Shown: positions 1 through 7,199, counted from the stretch's first letter. The stretch is DNA of 13,409 nucleotides from Sphingomonas bacterium (GCA_026785965.1 JAJAYY010000209.1:1-13409), one strand, 5' to 3'. The notes: generated from the sequence alone by a model not told the origin. Made by a program: numbers and translations.

Positions 1-81
1 CCCCCCCGCCGCCCCCCCCGGCCGCGCGGGGGGCGCGCCCCCCGCGGCCCCCGGCCCCGCCCCGCCCCCCGCGCCGCCGGG
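1..81. other. G/C-only low-complexity tract at window edge
   Basis: Every base from 1 to 81 is G or C, in runs of up to eight C, and A or T first reappears at 82. Inside it, 25-46 is a perfect 22-base palindrome centred on CGCG, with six G facing six C. The tract starts seven bases beyond the stop codon of the leftward serine hydrolase gene. It could be a very strong GC hairpin behind that gene, but there is no T-tract. Its composition differs from the rest of this GC-rich but balanced window, so an assembly or sequencing artefact at a contig end is at least as likely. No gene is visible in it. Confidence 0.7.
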
Positions 82-87
82 TCGAGG

Positions 88-1200
88 TCAGCCGCCATCC
101 CGCGACAAATGAGCGGCGATCACCGCGCGGGCGACCGATTGCATCAGCCCCTGCGCCGCGCCGTCGCTACGATTGGGGACGGTCATGATCGCCACCGCAT
201 AAGCGGTGCCATCGGGCGCGGTGAGGATGCCGATGTCGTTGATCCCGCCAATGCGGCCCTGAAGCACCTGCCCGGTACCGGTCTTGTGCGACCATTTCCA
301 ACCCGGCGCGAGCGCGGCACGAACGCGCGCCTTGCCGGTCCTGGTCGAAGCCATCGTCGACAGCAGCCGCGAGGTCGAGGCGGGCGACAGCAAATCGCCG
401 CGTTTGAGCCGCGCCAGCGCAAGCGCCACCGCATGCGGCGAGGCGCCGTCATAGGGATCCGCGACATAGCGATCGAACGACGCCTTGCGCACGCTCAGCG
501 GAAGCGCGCCGCGCGCCTTGTAGAAGGCGTCGCCGATCGAATAATTCTGGCTCCAGATGAGTCCGGCGATCTTCGACTGGAGCGCGCGCTCGCCATCGTA
601 GAAGCGGATCGAGCCCAATCCCTTGGCGGCGATCATTTCGCGCACCGTGCTTGGGCCGCCGATCGAGCGCATCAACTTGTCGTTGGCAGTATTGTCGCTT
701 TCGGTGATCGCAGTGAACATCAGCGATCCGAGCGACGTGGTGTGGCCACCGCCGAGAATCTTGTCGCGCAGCGGTTGGTGAAACAGCGTCAGATCGTCGC
801 GCCCGAGCGTGACCCGGTCGTCGAGCCGGACGCGGCCCTTGTCGACCAGATCGAGCGCGGCGATCGCAACCCACAGTTTGGAACAGCTTTGTTGTGGATA
901 AAGCACGATTGCATTGTGGTCGATCTGCCAGCCCTCGCCGATCGACACGACCGAGATCCCGACCTTGCCATCGAAGCTGCGCCCCAGCGCCGTGATGCGG
1001 TCGCGAAGCCCCGCGGGAGAGCCCTGGAACGACGGCCGCAGCGGCGGGGTCGATTGCGGGAAGGGCCGCACCACCGGAATCGTCAGCGGCGCAAGCGGAT
1101 CCTGCTGAACCTGCGCCGCAGACGGTGCCGGAAGGCCGAGCGCGAGGCCCGCCGCGACCCATCCGAAACCGTGCTGAATGCGTCGCAAAACTGGCGTCAT
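88..1200 (-). CDS. Exported class A beta-lactamase-like serine hydrolase
   Basis: This is a predicted periplasmic serine hydrolase of the class A beta-lactamase fold (beta-lactamase2 family), 370 residues from the ATG. The N-terminus has a short basic stretch, a hydrophobic core and a cleavage-like PSAA/Q near residue 29, so it looks like a Sec signal peptide. All class A catalytic elements are visible: SCSK (Ser105, Lys108), SDN (168-170), a Glu in ERALQ (204) exactly 36 residues after the SDN serine, as Glu166 is after Ser130 in standard numbering, and HKTGTG (KTG 306-308). Two things are odd: standard Asn170 is Gln, and the distance from the Glu to the proline after the omega loop is about 34 residues longer than usual. 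The ATG at 1200 is preferred over an in-frame GTG at 1218 because GAGGGA lies 10 bases before the ATG. The enzyme may hydrolyse beta-lactams or may be a relative with another substrate; the sequence alone does not settle this. Confidence 0.85.
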   Translation of the reverse strand: MTPVLRRIQHGFGWVAAGLALGLPAPSAAQVQQDPLAPLTIPVVRPFPQSTPPLRPSFQGSPAGLRDRITALGRSFDGKVGISVVSIGEGWQIDHNAIVLYPQQSCSKLWVAIAALDLVDKGRVRLDDRVTLGRDDLTLFHQPLRDKILGGGHTTSLGSLMFTAITESDNTANDKLMRSIGGPSTVREMIAAKGLGSIRFYDGERALQSKIAGLIWSQNYSIGDAFYKARGALPLSVRKASFDRYVADPYDGASPHAVALALARLKRGDLLSPASTSRLLSTMASTRTGKARVRAALAPGWKWSHKTGTGQVLQGRIGGINDIGILTAPDGTAYAVAIMTVPNRSDGAAQGLMQSVARAVIAAHLSRDGG

Positions 1201-1225
1201 GAAGTCTAGATCCCTCACCCGAATT

Positions 1226-1254
1226 CAGCCTGTCCAGTGGCTTAGCGTCGTCAA
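1226..1254 (-). promoter_or_regulatory. Possible sigma70-like promoter for the serine hydrolase gene
   Basis: On the minus strand TTGACG (1254-1249) matches a -35 box well. At a 17-base spacing the -10 position reads AGGCTG, which is poor. The site sits in the only sizeable gap upstream of the serine hydrolase gene and lies 26-54 bases before its ATG. The -35 match is what I see; promoter function is inferred and weakly supported. Confidence 0.2.
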
Positions 1255-1295
1255 CCTTGCCCGGACCTGACCATCGCCTGGCCTTAGGCGGGAGG

Positions 1296-2105
1296 TCAAG
1301 CGCCGAGCGCGGGGCGCACCGGACCGACCAGCGCCGCGCTTTCAATCTCGTCGAGCGCGCGCTTGGCGGCGATCAGCCGGCGGGCGTTGGTGATCCAGCC
1401 TTGCGCTTCTGGCCGCGCAGCGCCGGGCAGCCGCATCACCTCGGCCAGCGCGGCGTCGACCTCGCCGGCTTCGAGGCGGGCGCGGGCGCGGTCGTAGCGC
1501 GCCGCCGGTCGCGGGTTGGGAACGTCGTTGCGGCGGATCGAAATCAACGTGCCGAGTTCGCGCTTGGCTCCGGTCCACCAGCCCTCGTCGGGCGCCTTGC
1601 CGCGCAGCAGCGGGCCAAGCCGGTCGAAGTCAGCGATCAGCTCGGCCTGGGTCAAGGGCGATCGCGCCGCGGTGACCACAATCGCCACCGCGCGCTGGTG
1701 ATTGGCGCCGAAGCGCTCGACCAGCAGCGGCTCGAGATAGCCCAGCGCGACCCCGCGCTCGACCGCGCGGCGCGCGGCGAAGGCGATGACCAAGGCATCG
1801 GCGCGCCCGGCCGAGCCCTGAACGCTTTGCGTTTGGCGTTCGAGCATCGCGAGCCGCGCCTCAAGCGCAGCGACGCGTGGCGATTCGAGCGGCGGGGCGA
1901 CGACCGGCGCGAACGCCGGGGCCTGAGCGACCAGCCGCGACCGCAAATCGGTCGGAACATCGGGCGCGACGCCAAGGAATCGTGCGCCGCGATCCCAGCG
2001 CGTGAGGCCCCACGTGGCAAGCGCGGCACCGACTGCCAGCAGCAGCAGCATCCACGCCAAGCGCGCGGTCCAGGTCATGGGCGGGCGGGTGGGATAAGCG
2101 GTCAT
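1296..2105 (-). CDS. Membrane-anchored mitofilin/HemX-like protein of the heme operon
   Basis: This protein of 269 residues has no firmly recognised catalytic function. It has a short cytoplasmic N-terminus, one hydrophobic segment at about 15-34, a proline/alanine-rich linker (about 45-75), a probable coiled coil (about 76-95, PRVAALEARLAMLERQ), and a helical C-terminal domain ending in GEVDAALAEV...WITNARRLIAAKRALDEIE (about 214-255). The order of TM segment, coiled coil and C-terminal helical domain, and its place after hemD, match alphaproteobacterial mitofilin-family (COG4223-type) and enterobacterial HemX proteins. Mitofilin relatives shape inner-membrane architecture; the bacterial role is poorly defined. 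The start is the ATG at 2105, which overlaps the hemD stop as ATGA; a longer reading to 2174 would run deep into hemD and is unlikely. The family assignment is inference from architecture and context. Confidence 0.8.
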   Translation of the reverse strand: MTAYPTRPPMTWTARLAWMLLLLAVGAALATWGLTRWDRGARFLGVAPDVPTDLRSRLVAQAPAFAPVVAPPLESPRVAALEARLAMLERQTQSVQGSAGRADALVIAFAARRAVERGVALGYLEPLLVERFGANHQRAVAIVVTAARSPLTQAELIADFDRLGPLLRGKAPDEGWWTGAKRELGTLISIRRNDVPNPRPAARYDRARARLEAGEVDAALAEVMRLPGAARPEAQGWITNARRLIAAKRALDEIESAALVGPVRPALGA

Positions 2106-2758
2106 GGTCGGCGACTTTGGCACAGCCGCGCGGCGAGGGCTAGAAGCGCCGAATCGGTCGGTTGCGGCGCCCATTCGATCGCTCGCCAGCCCGACCCGCA
2201 GGCCAATGCCGCCGCCTCACTGATCGCGGCGACCACCCCACCCGACCGCGCGCCGACCAATTGGGTGAGCCGGGCGCCAGCGCGCGGGCTGTGAACCGCG
2301 ATCACCAGATTGGAAACGACAGGCAAATTGGGAGCGTCGATCTGCCCGGCGCGATAGACCAAGAGCGTGGTCACCCTGTCGTCGGTGATGGCGCCATGAT
2401 CGACCCCCGTGAGGTGAAGCAACTTGCGCTTGTCGGCGAGGTCATCGAGCAAATGCTGGGCACCGGCGACCCCGACCATGGTCACGTTTAATCCCGCGGC
2501 CCGAGCCGCGTCGGCCGTCGCTTCGCCGACCGCGATGACCGGAAGCGCGGCCACTTTGGCGAACCCCGGCCCGGCATGACGCACCGCATTGGCGCTGGTC
2601 AGCAGCAAAGCGTCGAAGCCGGCCGGGTCGGGCGCGGTCCACGCCACCGGCTCGACCGCGAACAACGGGCACGTCACCACATCGAGGCCGAGCGACCGAG
2701 CATGATCGGCACTCGCACTCAACCCGGGCTCGGGCCGAAGCAAGAGGAGTTTTTTCAC
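2102..2758 (-). CDS. hemD: Uroporphyrinogen-III synthase
   Basis: A cytoplasmic enzyme of tetrapyrrole synthesis that closes hydroxymethylbilane into uroporphyrinogen III while inverting ring D. At 218 residues it is slightly shorter than many HemD proteins (about 240-250). HemD is a weakly conserved family; visible signatures are RPEPG (8-12), LLTSANAV (52-59), VGEATADAARAAG (77-89), HSPRAG (156-161), AAISEAAA (177-184) and the C-terminal PQPTDSALL (198-206). The start is a GTG that overlaps the hemC stop as GTGA, and the purine-rich AAGAGGAG-type stretch on the coding strand is inside the gene, so translation probably depends on coupling to hemC. Its product is the partner of HemC in the same operon, and the stop overlaps the ATG of the next gene. 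Confidence 0.93.
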   Translation of the reverse strand: MKKLLLLRPEPGLSASADHARSLGLDVVTCPLFAVEPVAWTAPDPAGFDALLLTSANAVRHAGPGFAKVAALPVIAVGEATADAARAAGLNVTMVGVAGAQHLLDDLADKRKLLHLTGVDHGAITDDRVTTLLVYRAGQIDAPNLPVVSNLVIAVHSPRAGARLTQLVGARSGGVVAAISEAAALACGSGWRAIEWAPQPTDSALLALAARLCQSRRP

Positions 2759-3672
2759 GTGCCCTCAAACAAGCGGCGAATGCTGGCGGGCGCACGCGCG
2801 AGCAACGATCGCGCCAGCGCCGCCGGAGCGTCAAGATCGCCCACGGCGAAGCGCGCTGCATCGGTGACATGATCGGTGCCGTCCTCGCTCAGCAGCTCGC
2901 AGCGAAAGGCGATCTGTTGACCCTCGACCAACGCCAGCGCGGCGACCGGGGTATGGCAGGTACCGCCCAATGCCAAAGTGAATGCGCGTTCGGCAGCGAT
3001 CGCGGCCGACGTGTCGCGATGGTTGATCGCGGCGAGCAACGCGGCAACGCGGGCATCGTCGGCGCGGCATTCGATCCCGACCGCGCCCTGCGCCGGGGCC
3101 GGAAGCATCACCTCGACCGCGATCGGCGAGCCGACTTCGCTTTGCCCGAGGCGGTCAAGGCCGGCGGCGGCGAGCAAGGTGGCGTCGACTTCGCCGGCGT
3201 CGCGCTTGGCGAGGCGGGTCGCGACATTACCGCGGATCGAGACGGTGCGAAGGTCGGGGCGGAGGCGGCGAACCTGCGCCGCACGGCGCGGCGATGACGT
3301 TCCGACGATCGCGCCGTGCGGAAGGTCGGCGAGCGATCCCGCCCCGATCAACCGGTCGCGGACGTCGGCGCGAGGCAGCAGCGCGGCGATCACCAGCGAC
3401 GGCGGACGATCGCTTTCGACATCCTTCATCGAATGGACCGAACAATCGGTCTCCCCGGCGAGCAAGGCGAGGTCGAGTTCCTTGGTCCACAGCGCCTTGC
3501 CGCCGACCTCGGCCAGCGGGCGGTCCTGGATGCGGTCGCCGCTGGTGCGCACGGGGACAATTTCGATCGAACCGCGCGGCCAGCCGTGCGCCGTCTCGAT
3601 CGCCGCAGCGGTGAGGTGCGCCTGCGCCAGTGCGAGCGGCGAACCGCGAGTGCCAAGGGTCAGTGTCTTCAT
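2755..3672 (-). CDS. hemC: Porphobilinogen deaminase (hydroxymethylbilane synthase)
   Basis: This cytoplasmic enzyme joins four porphobilinogen units into hydroxymethylbilane. At 305 residues it is full length. It opens with the family signature LGTRGSPLALAQ (6-17) and has the catalytic Asp in HSMKDV (Asp84), the arginines that hold the growing chain in GTSSPRR (Arg129, Arg130), SIRGNV (145-150), PAPAQGAVGIE (191-201) and the dipyrromethane cofactor Cys in LGGTCHTPVA (Cys239). The ATG at 3672 is the only start that keeps the signature; no good Shine-Dalgarno sequence precedes it. It is the first gene of the leftward heme operon, divergent from tsaD across 50 bases, so its promoter must lie in that spacer or within the start of tsaD. 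Confidence 0.97.
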   Translation of the reverse strand: MKTLTLGTRGSPLALAQAHLTAAAIETAHGWPRGSIEIVPVRTSGDRIQDRPLAEVGGKALWTKELDLALLAGETDCSVHSMKDVESDRPPSLVIAALLPRADVRDRLIGAGSLADLPHGAIVGTSSPRRAAQVRRLRPDLRTVSIRGNVATRLAKRDAGEVDATLLAAAGLDRLGQSEVGSPIAVEVMLPAPAQGAVGIECRADDARVAALLAAINHRDTSAAIAAERAFTLALGGTCHTPVAALALVEGQQIAFRCELLSEDGTDHVTDAARFAVGDLDAPAALARSLLARAPASIRRLFEGT

Positions 3673-3680
3673 CGTGAGCC

Positions 3681-3690
3681 GCGCTAGCGC
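3681..3690. promoter_or_regulatory. 10-bp palindrome in the hemC/tsaD divergent spacer
   Basis: GCGCTAGCGC is a perfect palindrome in the 50-base spacer between the divergent starts of hemC (3672) and tsaD (3723), 9 bases from the hemC start codon. It could be an operator half-site pair or a small 5' hairpin in the hemC leader. Short GC palindromes also arise by chance at this base composition, so a regulatory role is speculative. A Shine-Dalgarno-like AAAGGG for tsaD sits at 3709-3714, eight bases before the tsaD ATG. Confidence 0.25.
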
Positions 3691-3722
3691 AAACCGCCCG
3701 CATCAGGCAAAGGGCATCGCCG

Positions 3723-4754
3723 ATGGCCCTCATTCTCGCCCTTGAATCGTCATGCGACGATAGCGCTGCGGCGCTGGTGTCGAGCGACCGCCAGATTCTC
3801 GCCCAGGCGGTAGTCGGGCAGAATGAAGCCCACCGGCCGTTCGGCGGCGTGGTCCCCGAAATCGCCGCCCGCGCGCATGTCGAAATCCTCCCCGACCTGA
3901 TCCGCCAGGTGCTCCACGAAGCCGGTGTCGCGATCGGCGAAGTCGACGCGATCGCCGCGACCGCCGGGCCAGGACTGATCGGCGGGGGGATGGTCGGGCT
4001 GCTCGCCGGCAAGGGGCTGGCGCTGTCGGCGGGCAAGCCGCTGATCGCGGTCAACCACCTAGAAGGCCATGCCTTGAGCCCGAGGCTGGTCGATCGCAGC
4101 CTCGATTTTCCCTATCTCTTGCTGCTCGCCAGCGGCGGTCACTGCCAGTTGCTCGAAGTGCGCGGGGTCGGCGACTACCGCCGCCTCGCGACGACCATCG
4201 ACGATGCTGCGGGCGAGGCGTTCGACAAGGCGGCCAAATTGCTTGGGCTGCCCTACCCCGGCGGCCCGGCGATCGAATCGCTGGCGGCCGAGGGCAATGC
4301 CAAAGCGGTGCCGCTGCCGCGGCCGCTGGTCGGCAGCAAAGAGCCGCATTTCTCCTTCGCGGGACTGAAGGGCGCGGTGCAGCGCGCGGTGACCAGCGGC
4401 GAGTATGGCGCAGCCGACGTCGCCGCGAGTTTCCAGCAAGCGGTGGTCGATTGCTTCGTCGATCGCACGCGGCGCGCGCTAACCGTCAGCAACGCGCCAA
4501 GCCTGGTCGTCGCGGGCGGGGTCGCCGCCAACTGCGCCGTACGATCGGCATTGCAGGCGCTCGCCGAGCAGGAGGGGCGCCGCTTCTCGGTCCCGCCGGC
4601 GTGGTTGTGCACCGACAATGCGGCGATGATCGGTTGGGCCGGGGCTGAGCGGCTGGCGGCGGGCATGATCGATGGGCTCGATGCGCCGGCGCGGGCGCGC
4701 TGGCCGCTCGACGACAGCGCCGAAAAAGTTCGCGGGGCAGGGGTCAAGGGATGA
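3723..4754 (+). CDS. tsaD: tRNA N6-threonylcarbamoyladenosine transferase TsaD
   Basis: TsaD transfers the threonylcarbamoyl group from threonylcarbamoyl-AMP to A37 of tRNAs reading ANN codons, working in the cytoplasm with TsaB and TsaE. The 343 residues cover the whole ASKHA-type fold. Visible are LALESSCDD (5-13), EIAARAH (46-52), the metal-binding NHLEGH (His112, His116), SGGHC (137-141), KLLGLPYPGGPAIE (172-185), SFAGLK (211-216), GGVAANCAVR (265-274) and TDNAAMI with the third metal ligand Asp298. The start at 3723 has AAAGGG eight bases upstream. The stop overlaps the gpsA ATG as ATGA, so the two are co-transcribed; tsaD-gpsA divergent from hemC is a recurring alphaproteobacterial arrangement. 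Confidence 0.97.
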   Translation: MALILALESSCDDSAAALVSSDRQILAQAVVGQNEAHRPFGGVVPEIAARAHVEILPDLIRQVLHEAGVAIGEVDAIAATAGPGLIGGGMVGLLAGKGLALSAGKPLIAVNHLEGHALSPRLVDRSLDFPYLLLLASGGHCQLLEVRGVGDYRRLATTIDDAAGEAFDKAAKLLGLPYPGGPAIESLAAEGNAKAVPLPRPLVGSKEPHFSFAGLKGAVQRAVTSGEYGAADVAASFQQAVVDCFVDRTRRALTVSNAPSLVVAGGVAANCAVRSALQALAEQEGRRFSVPPAWLCTDNAAMIGWAGAERLAAGMIDGLDAPARARWPLDDSAEKVRGAGVKG

Positions 4755-5740
4755 GCATCGAGAAACTGGCGGTGATCGGCGGCGGCGCATGGGGCACCGC
4801 ACTGGCGCAGGTCGCGGCCGCGGGCGGGCGCGAGACCTTGCTGTGGGCGATCGAGGATGACGTCGTCGCGGCGGTCAACAAGATCCACCAGAATCCAGTC
4901 TATCTGAAGGGTCAGGCGCTCAACCCGGCGATCCACGCGACGAGCAATTTTTCCGATTTGTCGGGGTGCGATGCGTGGCTGGTGGTGACCCCGGCGCAGC
5001 ACATGCGTGCGGTGCTGTCGCGTGCGCCGTGCCCCAACATGCCGCTGATCCTGTGTTCGAAGGGCATCGAGGATGTCAGCGGGCAGATGCTCCAACAGGT
5101 GGCGCATGGAGTATGCCCGACCAGCCCGGTGGCGGTGCTGTCGGGGCCGACCTTCGCGCATGAAGTCGCGGCCGGGCTGCCGACCGCGGTGACCCTGGCG
5201 TGCGTGGATCCGGCGCTCGGCGAGACGCTGCGCGAGCGGATCGCGTCACCGGCGTTCCGCATCTATCTGTCGAGCGACGTCGCCGGGGCCGAGATTGGCG
5301 GCGCGGTCAAGAATGTGCTGGCGATCGCGTGCGGCGTGGTCGAGGGGCGCGGACTGGGTCAGAATGCGCGCGCCGCGCTGATCGCCCGCGGGTTCGCCGA
5401 GATGACCCGGTTCGGACTGGCCATGGGCGCGCGGCGCGAAACGCTCGCCGGTCTTTCGGGGTTGGGCGACCTGGTGCTGACCTGCTCATCGACCAGCAGC
5501 CGCAATTTCTCGCTCGGCAAGGCGATCGGCGAAGGCCGCGATGCGGCCGCTCTGATGGCCGACCGGCGCACGGTGGCCGAAGGCGCATACACTGCGCCGG
5601 TGCTGCACCGGATCGCGGTTGAAAAAGGCATCGACATGCCAATCGTCAGCGCGGTCGACGCCTTGCTCAAAGGCGCGGTGCCGATCGATCAGGTGCTCGA
5701 GACGCTGATGGCGCGGCCGCCGCGGCCCGAAGCGCATTAA
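4751..5740 (+). CDS. gpsA: Glycerol-3-phosphate dehydrogenase [NAD(P)+]
   Basis: GpsA reduces dihydroxyacetone phosphate to sn-glycerol-3-phosphate in the cytoplasm, the entry step to phospholipid synthesis. At 329 residues it has the usual length. The dinucleotide-binding loop IGGGAWGTALA is at 9-19, followed by VVTPAQ (78-83), SKGIE (103-107, conserved Lys104), SGPTFAHEVA (131-140), the catalytic Lys187 in GGAVKNVLAIA (183-193), and GLSGLGDLVLTCSS...SRN (234-252), which contributes the substrate-binding Asp240 and Arg251-Asn252. The ATG overlaps the tsaD stop as ATGA, so the pair looks translationally coupled. Its TAA stop is interleaved with the TAA of the opposite DUF1674 gene in the tetranucleotide TTAA (5737-5740). 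Confidence 0.97.
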   Translation: MSIEKLAVIGGGAWGTALAQVAAAGGRETLLWAIEDDVVAAVNKIHQNPVYLKGQALNPAIHATSNFSDLSGCDAWLVVTPAQHMRAVLSRAPCPNMPLILCSKGIEDVSGQMLQQVAHGVCPTSPVAVLSGPTFAHEVAAGLPTAVTLACVDPALGETLRERIASPAFRIYLSSDVAGAEIGGAVKNVLAIACGVVEGRGLGQNARAALIARGFAEMTRFGLAMGARRETLAGLSGLGDLVLTCSSTSSRNFSLGKAIGEGRDAAALMADRRTVAEGAYTAPVLHRIAVEKGIDMPIVSAVDALLKGAVPIDQVLETLMARPPRPEAH

Positions 5741-5901
5741 AAGTCGATCGCGATGCCCTTTTTCTCCCAGTCGCCGTAGCGCGTAGGGTCGAGTCGATCC
5801 TCCTCACCGTCGGGCGGCGGGGGGTTGACCGCCTGGGGTGCCGGGACCGGCGGGGACTTGGTCAGGTGCGCGGGCGGCCTGAGGTGGGCGGGGCGTTTCA
5901 T
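5737..5901 (-). CDS. DUF1674 / SdhAF4-like succinate dehydrogenase assembly factor
   Basis: This small protein of 54 residues ends in DPTRYGDWEKKGIAIDF (38-54), the diagnostic C-terminus of DUF1674, the bacterial relatives of mitochondrial SDHAF4. In eukaryotes SDHAF4 binds the flavinylated flavoprotein subunit of succinate dehydrogenase and helps its assembly; the bacterial role is inferred by homology. The first 32 residues are basic and proline-rich and probably disordered. The ATG at 5901 is the first sensible start; the reading frame stays open upstream to 6591 but there it is antisense to rsmB and has non-natural composition. Only a weak GGGCAAAG precedes the ATG. It converges on gpsA with interleaved stop codons and diverges from rsmB across 29 bases. 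Confidence 0.92.
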   Translation of the reverse strand: MKRPAHLRPPAHLTKSPPVPAPQAVNPPPPDGEEDRLDPTRYGDWEKKGIAIDF

Positions 5902-5920
5902 TCTTTGCCCATATGCGCCT

Positions 5921-5926
5921 AAGGGG
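5921..5926 (+). promoter_or_regulatory. rsmB: Shine-Dalgarno site deciding the rsmB start
   Basis: AAGGGG lies four bases before the ATG at 5931. It favours that start over the in-frame ATG at 5913, which lies upstream of the site and has no purine-rich sequence before it. Confidence 0.6.
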
Positions 5927-5930
5927 CGCG

Positions 5931-7184
5931 ATGCAAAACCTTGACGGACGCAATTTGGAAGGCCTGCCCGCGCGCGAAGCGGCACTGAAGATGCTCGATG
6001 CAATCCTGCGCCGCGGCCAGACGATGGACAATGCCGCGCAGCATGCCAAGTCGCTGCCCCCCGCCGATGCCGCGCTGGCCAGCGCGATCGTCGGCGAAAC
6101 GCTGCGCCGCCTACCCGATATCGACGCGTTGATCGACAGCGCGACCCGGCTCCCGCTCGCCGACGACGCCAAGGCACGGATGGTGCTGCGGCTGGCGCTG
6201 GCGCAGAAGATCGGGCTCGGCACCCCCGACCATGCGCTGGTCGCGACCGCGCTGCCGCTGGTCGACGGCGGGCCGCGCAAACTGGTTCATGGCGTGCTCG
6301 GCACGCTGCTGCGCAAGGGTGTCCCGGCGATCGATCTGCCGCGCTTGCCGCAAGCGGTTTACGAGCGCTGGACAAAGGCGTGGGGGCCAGCGGTGGCAGC
6401 CGCCGCACGGCGCGCGATCGTAAAGCGCCCGGCGCTCGATTTGAGCTTCGCCAAGGATGACGACTATCCACTCGGCACCGCGCTCGCACCGCGCCAGCGC
6501 CGGCTCGACGATTCATCGTCGGTCGCCAAGCTCCCCGGCTATGATGACGGCGGGTGGTGGGTCCAGGATCTCGCCGCCTCGCTGCCGGCACGAATGATCC
6601 CGGCCGCAGCGAAGCGCGTGCTCGACGCCTGCGCCGCCCCGGGGGGCAAGACGATGCAGCTTGCCGCCGCGAGTCATGACGTCACCGCGCTCGACCGCAG
6701 CGAAAGTCGTCTTAGCCGACTGAGCGAGAATCTGGCGCGGACCGGCCTTAACGCCAAGACCGTGGTTGGCGACGTGCGCGAATGGTCGCCCGACGCCCCG
6801 TTTGACGCCGTCCTGCTCGACGCGCCCTGCTCGGCGACGGGGACATTTCGGCGCCACCCCGAGGTGCTCTACCGCGCGCGCCCCGAGATCATCGCGCAGA
6901 TGGTCGAGTTTCAGGCGCAATTGCTGCTCCACGCCGCCGAATGGGTCCGGCCAGGGGGGAGCCTGGTCTATGCGGTGTGCTCATTGGAGCCCGAGGAAGG
7001 CGAAGCACAGATCGACGCTTTCCTGGCCGAACGCCCCGACTATCGCCTCCAGCCCGCAGCCCAGATCGTCGACGGCGTGACGCCAGACGCGCGCGGTCGG
7101 CTGCGCATCGTGCCGGGGATGATCGAAGATCGCGGCGGACTCGACGGCTTCTTTGCGGCGCACCTTGTCCGCAGCGGCGATTAG
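5931..7184 (+). CDS. rsmB: RsmB-family 16S rRNA cytosine-C5 methyltransferase
   Basis: This enzyme uses S-adenosylmethionine to methylate a cytosine in 16S rRNA (C967 in E. coli), acting on rRNA in the cytoplasm. It has 417 residues from the chosen start. Residues of about 10-145 form an all-helical NusB-like domain (AREAALKML, LASAIVGETLRR, LVHGVLGTLLRK), which separates RsmB from RsmF and other NOP2/Sun proteins. The catalytic half has the lead-in WWVQDLAA (209-216), SAM motif I DACAAPGGKT (232-241), motif IV LLDAPCSATG with the nucleophile/release Cys300, and motif VI VYAVCSLEPEE with the second Cys350. It diverges from the DUF1674 gene and heads a rightward cluster with rpe 15 bases downstream. 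The family is certain; the exact target base is inferred. Confidence 0.93.
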   Translation: MQNLDGRNLEGLPAREAALKMLDAILRRGQTMDNAAQHAKSLPPADAALASAIVGETLRRLPDIDALIDSATRLPLADDAKARMVLRLALAQKIGLGTPDHALVATALPLVDGGPRKLVHGVLGTLLRKGVPAIDLPRLPQAVYERWTKAWGPAVAAAARRAIVKRPALDLSFAKDDDYPLGTALAPRQRRLDDSSSVAKLPGYDDGGWWVQDLAASLPARMIPAAAKRVLDACAAPGGKTMQLAAASHDVTALDRSESRLSRLSENLARTGLNAKTVVGDVREWSPDAPFDAVLLDAPCSATGTFRRHPEVLYRARPEIIAQMVEFQAQLLLHAAEWVRPGGSLVYAVCSLEPEEGEAQIDAFLAERPDYRLQPAAQIVDGVTPDARGRLRIVPGMIEDRGGLDGFFAAHLVRSGD

Positions 7185-7199
7185 CGGCTAATCGGGCGC

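Noticed and set aside
109..1209. Long plus-strand open frame opposite the serine hydrolase
   Set aside because: Arg-rich, low-complexity translation with no recognisable domain; the minus-strand frame has a signal peptide and all class A motifs. It is a GC-driven shadow.
1264..1297. Two-part hairpin (GACCT/AGGTC outside CGCCT/AGGCG) at the end of the mitofilin-like gene as an intrinsic terminator
   Set aside because: Stems are only five pairs each with an uneven internal loop, and no T-tract follows on the minus strand.
1257..2294. Plus-strand open frame of 345 codons opposite the mitofilin-like gene and hemD
   Set aside because: Translation is Arg/Gly/Gln-rich and spans two well-supported minus-strand genes; no domain is seen.
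4253..5161. Minus-strand open frame of about 300 codons opposite tsaD and gpsA
   Set aside because: Antisense to strongly conserved tsaD and gpsA coding sequence; composition is typical of a shadow frame.
5902..6591. Upstream extension of the DUF1674 frame to 284 residues
   Set aside because: The extension is antisense to rsmB and Arg/Ala-rich; known DUF1674 proteins are small and the ATG at 5901 gives a normal length.
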